This document shows positions 11,707-23,649 of a DNA stretch of 64,000 bases, piece by piece. The position numbers were made by a program, and so were the translations under genes. Within the stretch, counting starts at the first letter, position 1. Each line of letters begins with the position of its first letter. The notes under the pieces were generated by a model, which was not told where the DNA came from, did not search any database, and saw nothing but the letters and a program-made list of their open reading frames with translations. Where the stretch lies: NCBI GenBank assembly GCA_009103225.1, contig RHPI01003642.1:331116-395115 (forward strand), given 5' to 3'. The DNA comes from Chlorokybus atmophyticus (lineage: Eukaryota; Streptophyta; Chlorokybophyceae; Chlorokybales; Chlorokybaceae).

Positions 11707-12528
11707 CGAGGTGCTGATTATGATGCAATGTGATATGCTTGTATTGTGCAGCACTTACCCATGGTTGGCTGGTTACTGTCCACGAAGCGCAGCAGCTGCA
11801 TTAGCGGCTCTAGTGCTGGCACACATACTCCCACCTTCTTTTTAAACTGAGTAGACAACACCACCTCGCGTGCCAGCGCAGCTCCCTCACGATGCTTGCC
11901 GCGACGAGCCCATGCAGCCCACTCATCATCAATTTGGTTTTCTCCAAGTTGCTCCTTATGTCCGACACTCTTTGCAGCATGATAAATGCGGTGGCAAAGC
12001 GCGTTTCTGCTGGCATCAACAATGTGCGATTGGTCTTCGTTCTGCGCTCATATTGTATGATGTTGGGCACAACCTATGACATGCGGTAATTCCAACAACT
12101 TAGCAACAACATACACGTCACAATGCTTGCCTTAACAGAGCCAGACTTTTGTGGTGATTGGATATGATGTCACCAAGTGCCACCGGTAGAAATGGCCCCC
12201 CAACACTTCGGCCTTGCCATTAACTTAATTGGAGATCCAGCTATAACTTAATTGGGGATCCATATGTAAGCAGCGTATCGATTTTTGCAGCTTTCCCTGC
12301 TGCAGCCACAACTTGGTTTGGTAATTATAAGCCATTAAGGTCAACTTGTTGGTGTGCAATAAGTTCGGTATTTGTCTTTTCTTGAACTAAATAATAGCCT
12401 CATCATGTACTATTTTTTGGTTGGATCATGTCTTAACACTACGCTGGCAATTGTACTCTTTTGAGTACTTGTACTCTTTCGTATACCAAAAATCGGACTT
12501 TTTTGGCCGCGGATTACCTTATAAGTTA

Positions 12529-15512
12529 CAGTCTGCCCTCGATATAAGAGCCACGTTCGGACAGCACCAAGCTGCTCTTATATCAAGGTGCTCTTATATC
12601 AAGGTGCTCTTAACTCGTAAGAGCAATTGGCCTATTTTGCTCCTATATTGAGGGTCAGGCCAAAACACACCAATCTGTTCCGTTTTGCATTGTCTAACGT
12701 GGAGTAGCTCAAGTTCAACATCGTGACGTAAAACATCACATTGTGATGCAATACAAACAACATTTGCACCCAAAACTCAACACGCATAGTGAATTCATGT
12801 GTGTGCACATGCGCGCAAGTGCGAGAAATTGGGTTGCTCAATTATGGGCGTGTTGCAAAAAACTCACGAATGTCTGCTTGCTGCCTACGACTAATATTGG
12901 CAACAACTAACTTTGTCACTCTATCTATAAAACGTTGCACCCAAAGTGCATCTTGTGGTGAGAACACATCTTGGTTGTCCGCAATGAACACTCTCACTCC
13001 GGTAGCAAATTGCACTGCATCAGACATAGCAACAAGGGCAGGTGGGATCTCATCCACGTCCTCCTCCTCATTTTCTTCTCAAGCTTCTCCACCACCTGCT
13101 TTGGTGCAACCATAGCCACCATTCTTCCACAGTGAGTTTGGCCTCAACATTGCGTTCTGCGACCAGGTCGACATAATCCTCCACATCCATGGCGTTGTCT
13201 CCAAGCTGCAAATCTGCTATCAAAGAAGACAACTCCTGCACATCATCAGTCCATGCGCTTGTGCGCGCACTCGCTCGTTGTCGTTGCGGCTATCAGCTTG
13301 CCATGAGACAGGAAGGATGTTGGCCTTGCAAAAGCAGTTGCGTATGATGGAAGCCCCATTGTCGATCAGATGTCAACGGACCAGAACAGAGCTTGTTTGA
13401 CGTTGACCTTAATGTTCTTCAGCTTCACACCTAGTTTGAATCCCAACCTTCAACAATGACGCAAGCAAAGCTACGATGACGTTGAGAATGAACCTAACAA
13501 GTTGTGACCATTTGCATACCTGGGTTTTGCTCCATCATCAGCAACAAACATGCCACCAGCTTCTTCTTGTAACGCAACTTGAAAGAAGCGATGATGCCCT
13601 AGTCCATTGGCTGCACGTGAGAGGTAGTGTTGGCAGGAAAGAAAACAATGGTGACATGGGATAGCTTGATGATGTCCAGACCATGCAGCTTTTCCCGCTT
13701 AACACCGGGCACATCGTGACTGGAGGCGTTGTTCATCAACACCACAATCTTTCTGTCTGCAATTCTCATGTCCCTATTCACCCCTTGGCTCTAATGCACA
13801 AACACTTTGGTGGTCATCCACGCTGTTGGGTTGCTGTACCAATGTACAAAGTTTTCGGGCTTGAAGCCTTTGAGAAAACAATGAGGCTTTGCGCTCTTGT
13901 TGACAATCACTAGCCTCAATTTGTTGCTGCCATCCGCGTTGGCAGCAAATGCAAATGTTATGCGCTCTTTGGCCTTCTTGCGTCCACGCACATGCTCGGA
14001 CTCTACCGCGAGAGTCTTATCGGGCGCTATGATCATGCGTCCGCCTTCGTCAAAGTTGTAGGTTGTGGCAGGTGTTGCTTCAAGTGCTTCAGAAACAAGA
14101 GGCACCTTTTGCCTCGCCGCGCTGACACCCTCCATGTCCGCATCTGCAGCCTCTCCATGCATCATCTTGCATGAGATGTTGTATCTGCAACAGAATTTTG
14201 CAGTCATGCAAATGCACGCAATGCACATGCAACTCTACAAGCGCGATGCCTGAGTTTGTAGTTGCTGAGCCAGCCATTTGCTTGAAAGCTTTTAAGTCTG
14301 CCTCTGGTATTTTCATGTGGTCGCGAATCTTCTTTGCTTGAATCTTCACCATCTCATCTGAGATAGGTAACTCCTGCACGCGCGCCTGCACGGTGTAAAA
14401 ACCAAACTTACATATAATGTTGCTATCACAGTGCATGACAGACAACAAACCACGCAATGCACAACTCACTGCTTGAACCATGTGTACACCGCCTCTTCCA
14501 ACAGCACATGTGCTGCCTGACGATGACTTTTTCTTTTTGCTGCATGCTTATTATGCTCATCAATATGTAGCCATTGCTCTGCCTGTTGTAAGATTTTTGA
14601 CAGCGTCTGCCGCTTCACATCCTTTTTCAATTGCTTCTTCACCTCCAGTACCAGCTGATCGTGAGTCAACTCTTCATGCTTTTGCCTCAGTTCACATATC
14701 TGCTTCTTCTCAAGATCGGTGAGATGCACACGGCTATTTATGGGTGATCGCATGTCTGCAGTTGTGTTGGCACCCAGAGTTTGACAATGGCGTGCACTAC
14801 GTTCATGAGGAATGCGCACAACACAACTAATTGCAATGCACAATGCACAAACATACGCCCACTTGAGTAGTGGGCATGTGCAGTTGGAGAAGTGAATGTT
14901 GAAACAGTCACATAAGGCTACCAAATACACCTACACGTCGTCTAAGTAATGGCAAGCTGTCTTCGCACGTAGAAACATGTATGTAGTTTTTTGGCATGCA
15001 CGTCGTAGCCCGTGCACTTGTAACTAGCACACAACAGAAGCATCAATGACTGACTTAGCGCCTTAGGCCAGATTTACGTGACCAGGACCACAAAGCACAA
15101 AGCTCCCAAGCATTGACCGCACACACTGTGACCATTGCACCTGTATCAGTCGCCTCTGCGCCGCCCTCCTGCTTCTCTTAAACCTGCACCGCCGCCGCCG
15201 CCTGCAGGCGGCCTGTTTGTTGCAGTAGGCAAACAGTCGGCGGACATCCTTGCTGACGCTGACGGTCTGCCGATTGTCAGCTTTGCTGTCAGCCGACTGC
15301 CGGCCTAAGCAGCGTCGCAGGAGTGCAGACAACCAATTCTAGTGGTCGCCGCCCTCGCTGTAAGAGCAATGGGCACTTATGACTGCTCTTATACCAAGTG
15401 CTATAGCTCTTATTCAGAGGGAGATTTGCCCCATGTACGTCCGGTTTGCAACGATGTGCTCTTAACACGAGGGATATGTCCAATCAAGGGCTCTTATATC
15501 GAGGGCAGACTG
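12529..15512 (-). mobile_element. pogo-like (Tc1/mariner superfamily) DNA transposon with intact ends
   Basis: The ends are perfect inverted repeats of at least 23 bp: 12529-12551 begins CAGTCTGCCCTCGATATAAG and 15490-15512 is its exact reverse complement. TA lies on both sides (12527-12528, 15513-15514), the Tc1/mariner target duplication. Several GCTCTTATAT words repeat inside each end (about 12570-12625 and 15360-15500), as expected for transposase binding sites. The 2984-bp interior carries a minus-strand transposase. It sits within the hAT remnant, so it inserted later. Confidence 0.95.
12842..14930 (-). pseudogene. pogo/Tigger-type DDE transposase with CENP-B-like helix-turn-helix
   Basis: Pieces follow in order on the minus strand. 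14930-14466 holds an N-terminal DNA-binding part (LTDLEKKQICELRQKH, then VKRQTLSKILQQAEQWL). 14228-13791 begins the DDE domain with TTYNFDEGGRMI (first Asp). 13781-13599 has IVVLMNNASSHD, where the second catalytic Asp of the usual LLLDNA box reads Asn, then FFPANTTSHVQPMD (third Asp). 13240-12842 is the C-terminal region. Splicing or lesions separate the pieces. The Asp-to-Asn change suggests an inactive enzyme. Confidence 0.8.
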
Positions 15513-15514
15513 TA

Positions 15515-17096
15515 TATCGAACAAGTATAGCAGTGCTTATATCAGTTTGTAGTACTACAACGGAAAACTATTTTCATGATTTTTTGTTACTTGTGCTAGA
15601 AGTTATAATCTTCACAAGTAGCATGTTGGCTGCACATTTCGCCGCCAACCCTTATGCTAAATGTGTGAGTCTCACGCGCGACTTTGGCAGGGAACTCGGC
15701 GGAACTCACAATTTTAGCGGCCGTCTGGCAATCGCGGCCTGCCGCAGTGCGGCGCAGTCAATAATTCACCGCGGTCAATTAGCTGAAAAACCGACCGCGG
15801 TTATTATTTTACTGGGTAGCTAACTGTATCGGCAGTCCTCCCAAATTTTCGTTTAATTTATTGTGGTCTTTATCAGTTAATATAACGCGCCCAAAATGCA
15901 GGCTAAATGTACTCATTTAAGTACAGTTACCGGCTAGGCTAGTGTTAAGGGGATCAATCTTTATGCGTGATCTAACCCAAAATACTATGGCCGCAGTTCG
16001 CGGCAAAAACCAAAAAAGGTGGATCGCAAGAGTTGCGGCTTTACCGCCGAGGTCAGAATCTGCGCGGACAAGCTTGTCGGATTAGCAAGCAACCTACGAT
16101 CTAAACCATGACCAACTAGACTACGACACAAGACACTCTGCACCGCGTTTGTATTCAATATATGCTTTACAGCGGCTGCCTCAATTGTCTCACATGCCGC
16201 AAGAAGTGTAAGATGGATGTATGCATGTATCATGCAACGCATGCACCAGCAGCTGCATACACTATTTGTATAAGTATATATATATACACATATACATATA
16301 CACGGCTATCGATATTAATGTGTAAAAGCTGCATAGAGTATGCACACACACATACGTATCGATATATATATGTATATATATATATATTTATTTACGGCAA
16401 TCGGTAATTTTGTTCATAAAACATCATTGTGAAGGACATTACGAAACCATGGGTGACTTGAGGATGAATGTGTTAAGCCTGCCGTCCCGTCCAATCGCAG
16501 CGCTTACTTACCGGCAGATGTTTGCATTGAAGTTCCCTGCATCACCTGTTTGGCAAGGTTGTTTGCGGTGAGTTGGGGAAGTGTTTAACTCAAATGCTAG
16601 TATTAATGATAATACATGCAAGTATCAGCCTTCTACATGTACTTGCTTGCCCCGCGGCCTGCTACTAGCATGCCGCGGGGTTGAACTTGGCAATGATGAG
16701 GTCATGAATCCATTAGGGTTTACAACAGTGCAAAGTAATAATCATATTACCCACCTTCTTAAGTATACATTCTCGTACTATTGACAGACCCAACCACAAC
16801 GTAAATGATGATGTGTATAGGTTTAGCATGCAGCGTCAATGCATTTCGTGTTGTCGCCGCGTCCTCAATTGCGATGGGGAGTATAATATTCGCATTGTTA
16901 ATGGTTTGGTTGCAACTGTACTCACGATTTACACAAACCTTTCTCACGACTTAAACCTGTAATTACGTCAACGCCGAATCCTCAAAGTTGTCAAAGATTC
17001 GGTGCTTCCGATTGTCACCGACGGATCGCCGTTTGTGACAGGTTGTACGATACGTCAGCTACAGTCGTCGTAACATATACTGATCCGCTGTGAAGT
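15515..17096. other. Gene-free stretch between the pogo-like element and the hAT DUF659-like pieces
   Basis: This stretch presumably belongs to hAT introns or another decayed insertion. No domain was recognised in its short ORFs. A TA-rich microsatellite lies at about 16262-16395. Confidence 0.4.
16262..16395. repeat. TA/CA-rich microsatellite
   Basis: Two TATATATA-rich blocks (about 16270-16305 and 16360-16395) with interspersed ACACATAT and ACACACACATACG words. Simple sequence only. Confidence 0.8.
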
Positions 17097-18659
17097 TTAT
17101 GGAATCCGCAATGTATGTCCGGCTCCGTCCATTACAAAGCTGCGGATCCAGCCCGACTTGCCGAAACCCATTTCTACCGGTGTGCTTGGCTTCTTTTGAT
17201 GACGATGGCAAAATACGCCGCGCAAAATGGCGGCCATCTTGCCTATGTCAGCCAACAACGAATTGATGCAATGCGCCGCGCATGCACCCCATGTGATGTG
17301 CTTGTTTCGGGTGGTGAGGATGGAGCCAGCAGCAACACAGACAATTGCACTATCAGTGACGACCTGCACTTCATGCTCAACTCCCACATGCATCATGACA
17401 TTCACTAACTTAACATACAATTGCATGCAATAGCTTCAAGCACACTAGCACAAACCAAAACATGCTTGCATGCACATTTCACTCACCTTGATAATGGCCG
17501 CTTTAATCTGTGCAGCCACATACTCGGCATCCTTAGTGCAGTCCTGCGTGTTGATTGCATCATGAAATACAGCGCCATCAGGCCATATTGCAGTACATTA
17601 AGCAATGGACAATTGTTCACATTAATCCATCCATCGCTGGTGATAATACAACCAGTCCGAGCCACGTTAGTGCGAAACTTTGCTAGCTAACCATCCACAT
17701 TTGCTTTCTCGTTGTAAAGTAGCTTTGTGCGCAACTTCTAATACATGGGTGGTGTATATGTTGGACCTTATCGTGCTGCAGACTTCAACGCTCTTTAAAG
17801 TGCTTGCTAAGTGACAGATTGAAAGGCAAACCGTCTGCAAAAAACATGCGCGCCACATCGGCATCTACTTGTGCCTTTTCTCTAAGATTGAATGATTCAA
17901 TGATGGGCGCACGCTGAGTGTAATTGTTGCCACTCCCTGCTTCGTCACTCAAGTCGATAAATGTGCTGTTATTGACCATAGCAGAGTGTGCACGTTTCTT
18001 CCTAATTGCACAGATTCATGTGCTGAAGCTTGTTTAATCTTCTTGAAATGAGCCCTTATCTCATCAGGTACGAGCAGCTACCCCAACACCAAGTTTTCCT
18101 GCTAGATGTGCCCTAATGCGTGTGGCCCCCCCAACAAAGACCTTCTTGCAGTGCATGCATTCGACTCTTTGCTGGTTGGGGTTTAAGCAGCTTGCTGTGT
18201 TGAGCAATCTCATATGTTTCCACTCCTCTGACTTGTTGCTCGCCATGGCCTACAACATCAGAATGACATACCTCATTACCATGCCAAGTGCAGCATTCAT
18301 TTATCGTTGATTACAATGCATGTATGTGATAGCAGTCACAAACAACAAGCAGTCACTTACAACGCTACCAACATGTTGCGGATAAGTGCAGTCGCACACA
18401 TGATGGCCCACCTACCCTGTAGTAAGCCCTTTACTCCTATTCTTGATGCGTCTCCTCCTCCTCCTCCTCTTCCGCCGCCGCCGCAGGCCTAGGCGCAGAG
18501 CCGAAACAATGTCAAGAACCTTGAAACCGGCGGGAAAACACGAAACTCTTTGGAATATAATGAGAACATGTATACATAAAATCAAACCCTTACTGCGCGC
18601 ATTTGGGCGCATGTAATGCATTTAGCGTTGAGTACGGTATATTACTCGTATTGAAATCT

Positions 18660-20880
18660 AACGGGCGGCACATTGTACAACGAGGGGTGTGATGCGCGCT
18701 TGACCAGGATCCCATCATAGGCTGGCTACCCTCTTGTTGTAGACTTTGGTGCACGTGCCCGTGTCCTTGGTTTGGAACACCTGCAAGTCCAGAAATGGCA
18801 CAGCCACCCTCGCTGCTGACAGGGTGACCGTCAACATGTCATGCAGGTAGATACCACATGCAAGTGCTGTCGGTGACAAGTACAGGGCATTCTGCACTTC
18901 CTCTAACCCCGCCACAAACAAGTCATACACATAGCGCACAATGCAATTGGCAAAACACAACAATAAAGCGGGGTCCCAAAGCCTTCAACCGAGTGATGAA
19001 GTCCAGCTCATATGTGAATATGGTGTTGTTTGCCAAGTACACCCCCGCATTGTTTTCCGTAGGGATTTCAATGTGCTGCCTGTACACCCCAGCTGCTGAA
19101 ATCTGTACATATAGATCAGCTAGTGACAATGGCAACAATGCATGCAACTGCGGAGCATTGAAAGCCTTTCAACTGAGTACGAGTGCTTCCCTCCAAGGTT
19201 GTCACCGTTCCACCACATACCCACTTGTGGGTCGTTTCGTCTTTTTGAACCGTGATATGTAAATGTATTGCTCTGTGCACCGCATGCATCTAGGCGAATA
19301 CCTTGTCCACCAAGCCACACATTCTCTGCCACAGGTCTGATTGGTGGTGAAGTTCCATGTTTGCAATGGCAGAGGCTACTCCTTTTGTATTGTTGTTCTC
19401 GTTGTGTTGACGTACTGCTTCAACCGGCTGAAAGCAAGGGAAACTTAAATGATTCAGCTGTGCCTTGCATATGGCATCCCCACAGCGTCTTGCCACAGCA
19501 TGTCCACCACATCCTCCATTGCTTTGTATGCTATCATCAGGCACATGCTAGCTTCAGTCAGCGAAGTGTTGAATGCAACAGCAATGAAGCGCGGGGCTGG
19601 GGGCAACTTGTGCATCTTAATGGTCAGGTACATGTGTGGGATACGTTTCGTGCTACCAGCTGGTGCTGTCAAGAAGTCATGTTGCTGATTGAACGCCCTA
19701 TGGCTCCACAAAAAGGCATGCATGCTGTCACTCTGATGTTCGTAAGTGTCAGTTAACAGTTCTGCACGCAAGCACGCCAAGTAGTATGCTCTGCAAACAA
19801 TCACCAAACTCCCATACTTATCCTCTTTTATGATAATGAAGTGGTTGTGTAGCAGCTTGATGTTGGCATTGGCCACGGCATCCAGTTTATAACTGGTCAG
19901 GTCAATGGGTGGCATTAAGTGCCTGCGCATGGCGTATGCGACATCACCTCCTTGACGACAGGTTGTACCCACTCCTGCAAGACACCTGGCTGGTTGTGTC
20001 GTCGTTGCTGCACCTCTGCATACTCGTACATGCTCTTGATTATCGCTGGTATGCAGACTGCATTATATGGTTCAGGCATGCCTGCAAGCACATCACATTT
20101 GCTGCAATATTTAGGGAAGCACATGTTATCAACAACTAAGTTTTGGAACGCCATGGTAGAGGGTAAGAATCTGTCACTTTCACCAGCACCCCCTTGATAG
20201 CTCTCGCTTCTGCTGGCACTAAGCCCAATTCCTCAGCGTTGGTCTTTCTTAAGAGGTTCAGCATCTTCCATAGGTTCCTGAGCTTGTATTTGTGCAAGTG
20301 AGAGATGTAAAACCTTCTAGCAAACATCTCATCTTGTATAAAATGCAAGCAGCGTGCATAATTTCTGTAGGCAAAGATACGCACCAAGACATAATCCGGA
20401 ACCACCACATGGGGACGCAGCTGACGACCACACAATACCACACCCATCTTAGCTTTGAGTATGCTGGCGAGAGCTGCGTGCGCCCCTGGTTTCTTGATTG
20501 AAGCCCTTGGGCGCATGCGTCTGAAATGTCACAATCCACTTGCGCTCTTTGCCCCTCACCACCGTTTGCCAATGCCGCAGTTTCAGCCAACGGGATATGC
20601 TCAACGGGCAAGATTCCCCAGTTGGCCACCCCACGTTTTTGCATGTCCTTCTCTAGCGGAGTTGTATTTGCCGCTCTGCGTGCTGTGCATGCTGTTTGAA
20701 ACGCTCAAATGCGGTATCGGAGGTTAGTCCCACATAGTATTTGCGTGTGCCAGTTGAAGGATACATCACACAGATGACATGTGTTGCATCAGCAGGGTGC
20801 AATGCATTGCGCAATCCCAACAGAGCACGGCGTATCTCACGGATTTTTTACAGCACTGGCAGGGGTTGAACCGTAGTGGA
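18660..20880 (-). mobile_element. Penelope-like retroelement, GIY-YIG domain upstream of RT (permuted order), decayed
   Basis: Reading the minus strand, a GIY-YIG endonuclease-like segment comes first: about 20860-20640 encodes VICVMYPSTGTRKYYVGL then FERFKQHAQHAERQ, and 20644-20560 encodes a WGILPVEHIP continuation. RT pieces follow: 19972-19454 (KEDKYGSLVIVCRAYY, PHMYLTIKMHKLPPAPRFIA), 19147-18923 (ISAAGVYRQHIEIPTENNAG) and 18963-18715 (IVRYVYDLFVAGLEEV, VPFLDLQVFQ). The KxDKxG, HKxP and FLDL features are Penelope-type. Canonical Penelope elements carry GIY-YIG after RT. The order here matches the permuted Chlamys/Naiad-type clade known from green algae and animals. The catalytic YxDD box reads YVYD, and frames shift between segments, so this copy is inactive. 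Exact ends are not defined. Confidence 0.7.
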
Positions 20881-21226
20881 TGTGCTTGATGTGCGCCTTC
20901 TCCTGCACCCAGTGAGCCGCCCTCTCATCTCTGCGTGAAGAGGAAGAGGACGCCTGCGATTGTTGAGAGGCGACGACAACATCTTCGTCCTCCATTCGCT
21001 CTGGCTGCAATGCAGACTACGTGCAAATGCTTGGCGACCCACTCTACAGACAATGACCCTGAACACCAACCGCACTTAAAAACACAAGGCAACGGCAGTG
21101 ATAAGCAACTGCGGAAAAGCATATGTTTGCTCAAGGGGATTGGCCCAGGAGCGGCACCGGGCTATGGGAGCAGACCACCAACCCGAAGGCATGGGCCAGG
21201 CTTACAACCAGGATCCCAGGCAAAAA

Positions 21227-21721
21227 GCATAGCGATACAACTGATGAATGTTGAGAACAGCAGGGGCCAGGTAGGAGCACACAGCAATTTGCATTACATG
21301 ACAACAAGCAACCAACCAACAATCAACCACACCATACAGCAGCACACCTAGCACAAACTGGGTGGGGGCCCGCTAAGCTTAGCTAAGTGAGCTATTGCTG
21401 GACCAGAGGGAGCAGGGGTGAGGTGGGCAAGGGAGGGGGGAAAAGCAATGGCACGGGTAGTAGGTCACCTGCGAACACCACGAGGAAAGATGTCAGTGAT
21501 GCCCACGCCACCAGCAGCATTCACGACTCGACTCCTATGACCCCAAGGGTTTCACCGCCTCTGCCTTTATAGCCCTGCGCAGCTTACAACGGTGCTTAGC
21601 CACCATTTGCACCGTGCACAATTGCAGTGTTTTGCACAGCAGGGCATTCTCACAGTTTGCAGTACAGCAGGATAAGATAGCAGCACGACCAGACTTGCAT
21701 TTTGGTTGCATATTCCCCGCA
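21227..21721. repeat. Interspersed repeat, copy B (about 0.5 kb)
   Basis: Same-orientation copy of 2843-3361, beginning GCATAGCGATACAACTGATG and ending near ATTCCCCGC. It lies just beyond the 5' side of the Penelope-like element, so copies A and B enclose the whole transposon block. Non-coding. Confidence 0.75.
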
Positions 21722-22088
21722 ATGCATGCTGGCACAGCAGCATACCCCTTGTTTACAGAATATGCACATGATGTATGCAACATGTAAATTTGCTGTCAAT
21801 GCCAAGCAGTAGTATGCTGCGTGCTGGACTGAATGTGAAAAGGGGCAGGCTAGTAGTAGCTTAGTGGTGTAGATAGCAATAGCACGGTGAAGGACTGTGT
21901 AAGGTGCGTTTTACTCACCTCTGGTACAGGGAAAGCAGAGTTATGTCAAATTTAGGACTATGCATGTATTGGCTGTGGTTCACACCCCATGCATGAAACA
22001 AGTGCAGCACTACTATCCCTTGTACACAAATAGAGTTTGTAAAGCCTAAAAAATTCTGCTTGCAAACCGCTGGTTGCCTTGCTCGCAC
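21722..22088. other. Short intergenic stretch downstream of rps10
   Basis: No gene seen. It presumably holds the 3' untranslated region and terminator of the minus-strand rps10 gene. Confidence 0.5.
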
Positions 22089-22982
22089 CTACTTCAACTT
22101 CACCTCCACATCCACACCCGCGGGCAAGTCGAGAGCCATTAGTGCATCAATGGTTTGGGCAGTGGGGTTCTCCAGGTCGATGATGCGGCGATGGCGGCGC
22201 ATTTCAAAGTGCTCCCTGGAGTCCTTGTCCACATGGGGAGACCGCAGCACGCACCACATCTTGCGCTTGGTGGGTAGTGGAATTGGCCCAATTGTTCGGG
22301 CCTCTGTTGCCGAAGCAGCCTCCATAATCTTGCTGCATGCTTGCTCAATGTTGCCACTCTCGTACGACCTGAGCTTGATGCGGATTTTCTGCTGCGGGAT
22401 AGAAGACTGCAGAACCAGAAGACAAGCATGCTCAGCACTGAGACCCGATGTATTACATACCAATTGGGCACACATCTGCCCATGCTACACTCAATAGTAA
22501 TAAGCAGTGGTCTGCCCTAACCAACACAGGAGGTACAACACCAATGCTGGCTTTGCATGACGGCACTTACCACGGCCTGAGCAACAGCTGGCAGCGGGCT
22601 GGCCCTCGATTGTCGCCTGATTGCCGTCAGCCGGACGGCGGCGTGAGATCGCAACCCTAACCCTTCATAGCGGGCAAAGGTGACGCTCTGAACCAAAGAC
22701 AAAGCTATAAGCGTGGACTTCTACCACAAGGCTTCTCAACTTGTCATGCACAGCTGTTTGCAAATGGCAGTACACGCAAGAAACGTCATGGCCTTAAGAT
22801 GAGGAGTTACGAACAGACAAACTGCGCACTAAAGTAGCATCACCCATCACCATCATCATTCAATTGCCTGCTATAGTTCACAATGCACACACCTTCGCGG
22901 GCCGCATGGAGGATACGGGAGCCACGGCAGCAGTCTCCCTGACTGCCACGCCAGCGGCCACAGCTGCGCACGCGCAAGCCAT
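22089..22982 (-). CDS. rps10: Plastid ribosomal protein S10 (uS10c), nuclear-encoded, three exons
   Basis: Exons 22982-22893, 22687-22571 and 22406-22089 join in phase 0 to give 174 residues. The last exon carries the whole bacterial-type uS10 domain: [43 protein letters not shown] and [12 protein letters not shown]. The GPIPLPTK...SPHV...DSREH pattern is eubacterial/plastid and differs from cytosolic uS10 (eS20). Exons 1-2 give an Ala/Ser/Arg-rich, acid-poor leader (starting [16 protein letters not shown]), fitting a chloroplast transit peptide. uS10 sits in the head of the small ribosomal subunit. The start is the first Met of the first exon that splices in frame. The gene is divergent from TAF5 and shares a 667-bp 5' region with it. 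A mitochondrial destination cannot be wholly excluded. Confidence 0.9.
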
Positions 22983-23649
22983 TCTGCTGCTGTGGATAAC
23001 TCAACCAGAGATCTCCCACCACGCGGTAGCCAAGTAAAAGTTCCCAATCCCTTCCACGCAAACAATTCCAATACCCGCCTCCAGCTCCTGCCGCTAACGA
23101 CCACCACGGCGACACCCCTGCCGCGGCCGCCGCCGCCGCCTGCAACCCGGATAAGCACCCCACCGCTGGAATGCAATCCAGACCAGAAGTTAAACCCTAA
23201 CCCAACCGTCGTATGCGATATGTGCCGTCGGATGAGATGATCCGACGGGTTTGATCCTAAGCAATCCCTAAAAAGGCGCAGGGCGGCCGTCAGAGGGTTA
23301 AAAAGTGACCGCAATGACAGCAGCCGCTTGGATTTCACCCCGAGTTGCGGATATCGAGCGGCCTGTCGGCCTAGCGACCGCGCTGACGCCACCACGTAGC
23401 ACGCGTCCCAGCCCCTGCACTCTCAAATCCACTGCGCGAAGTCACCCCTTCATGCATGTACTTTCATTCAACGTATGCGCTTATCAGATTAAAGTCAAGG
23501 TGAACCTTCCCCTGAGAGGGGACGCTACAGTTGTCCGGGTTCAGGACTTTAGGGTTCTGAGCTTGTGCTTGGGGAGGTGGTTGTACAGCGTGGCGGCCGT
23601 GGTGGTGGTGGCGGGCGCGGCGCCTGGCGCCGCGCCGTAGAGTGGCATT
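22983..23649. promoter_or_regulatory. Shared 5' region of rps10 and TAF5 with telo-box-like motifs
   Basis: This 667-bp gap separates two divergent start codons. AAACCCTAACCC lies at about 23192-23203 and TTTAGGGTT at 23548-23556. Both resemble the plant telo-box (AAACCCTAA), which is enriched near transcription starts of translation-related genes. The region is GC-rich, with CCGCCGCCG runs near 23122-23140. Confidence 0.5.

Larger units (their letters stand above)
3981..18246 (-). mobile_element. Decayed hAT-family transposase gene (BED, DUF659-like, hAT-C), split by two later insertions
   Basis: Pieces lie in the correct order on the minus strand. A BED-type zinc finger is at 18246-18064 (Met start, CMHCKKVFVGG then RIRAHL). 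A segment before the DUF659-like region is at 17979-17667. DUF659-like pieces are at 17665-17483 (TGCIITSDGW) and 17426-17097 (VVTDSAI..., ACAAHCINSLLADIGK). The middle piece is at 12070-11757 (LLMPAETRFATAF), and the C-terminal dimerisation region at about 4690-3981 (ASACERAWSTYNHIHSKKR). Frames shift between pieces and stops interrupt the C-terminal part, so the gene is dead. The pogo-like element at 12529-15512 and the LTR retrotransposon at 4733-11706 sit inside it. Removing the retrotransposon brings the 11757-12070 exon next to the C-terminal exon. Terminal inverted repeats of the hAT element itself were not found. Confidence 0.8.

Noticed and set aside
22089-22406. Cytosolic 40S S20
   Set aside because: The GPIPLPTK and [11 protein letters not shown] signatures are of the bacterial/plastid uS10 type and the protein has a transit-like leader.
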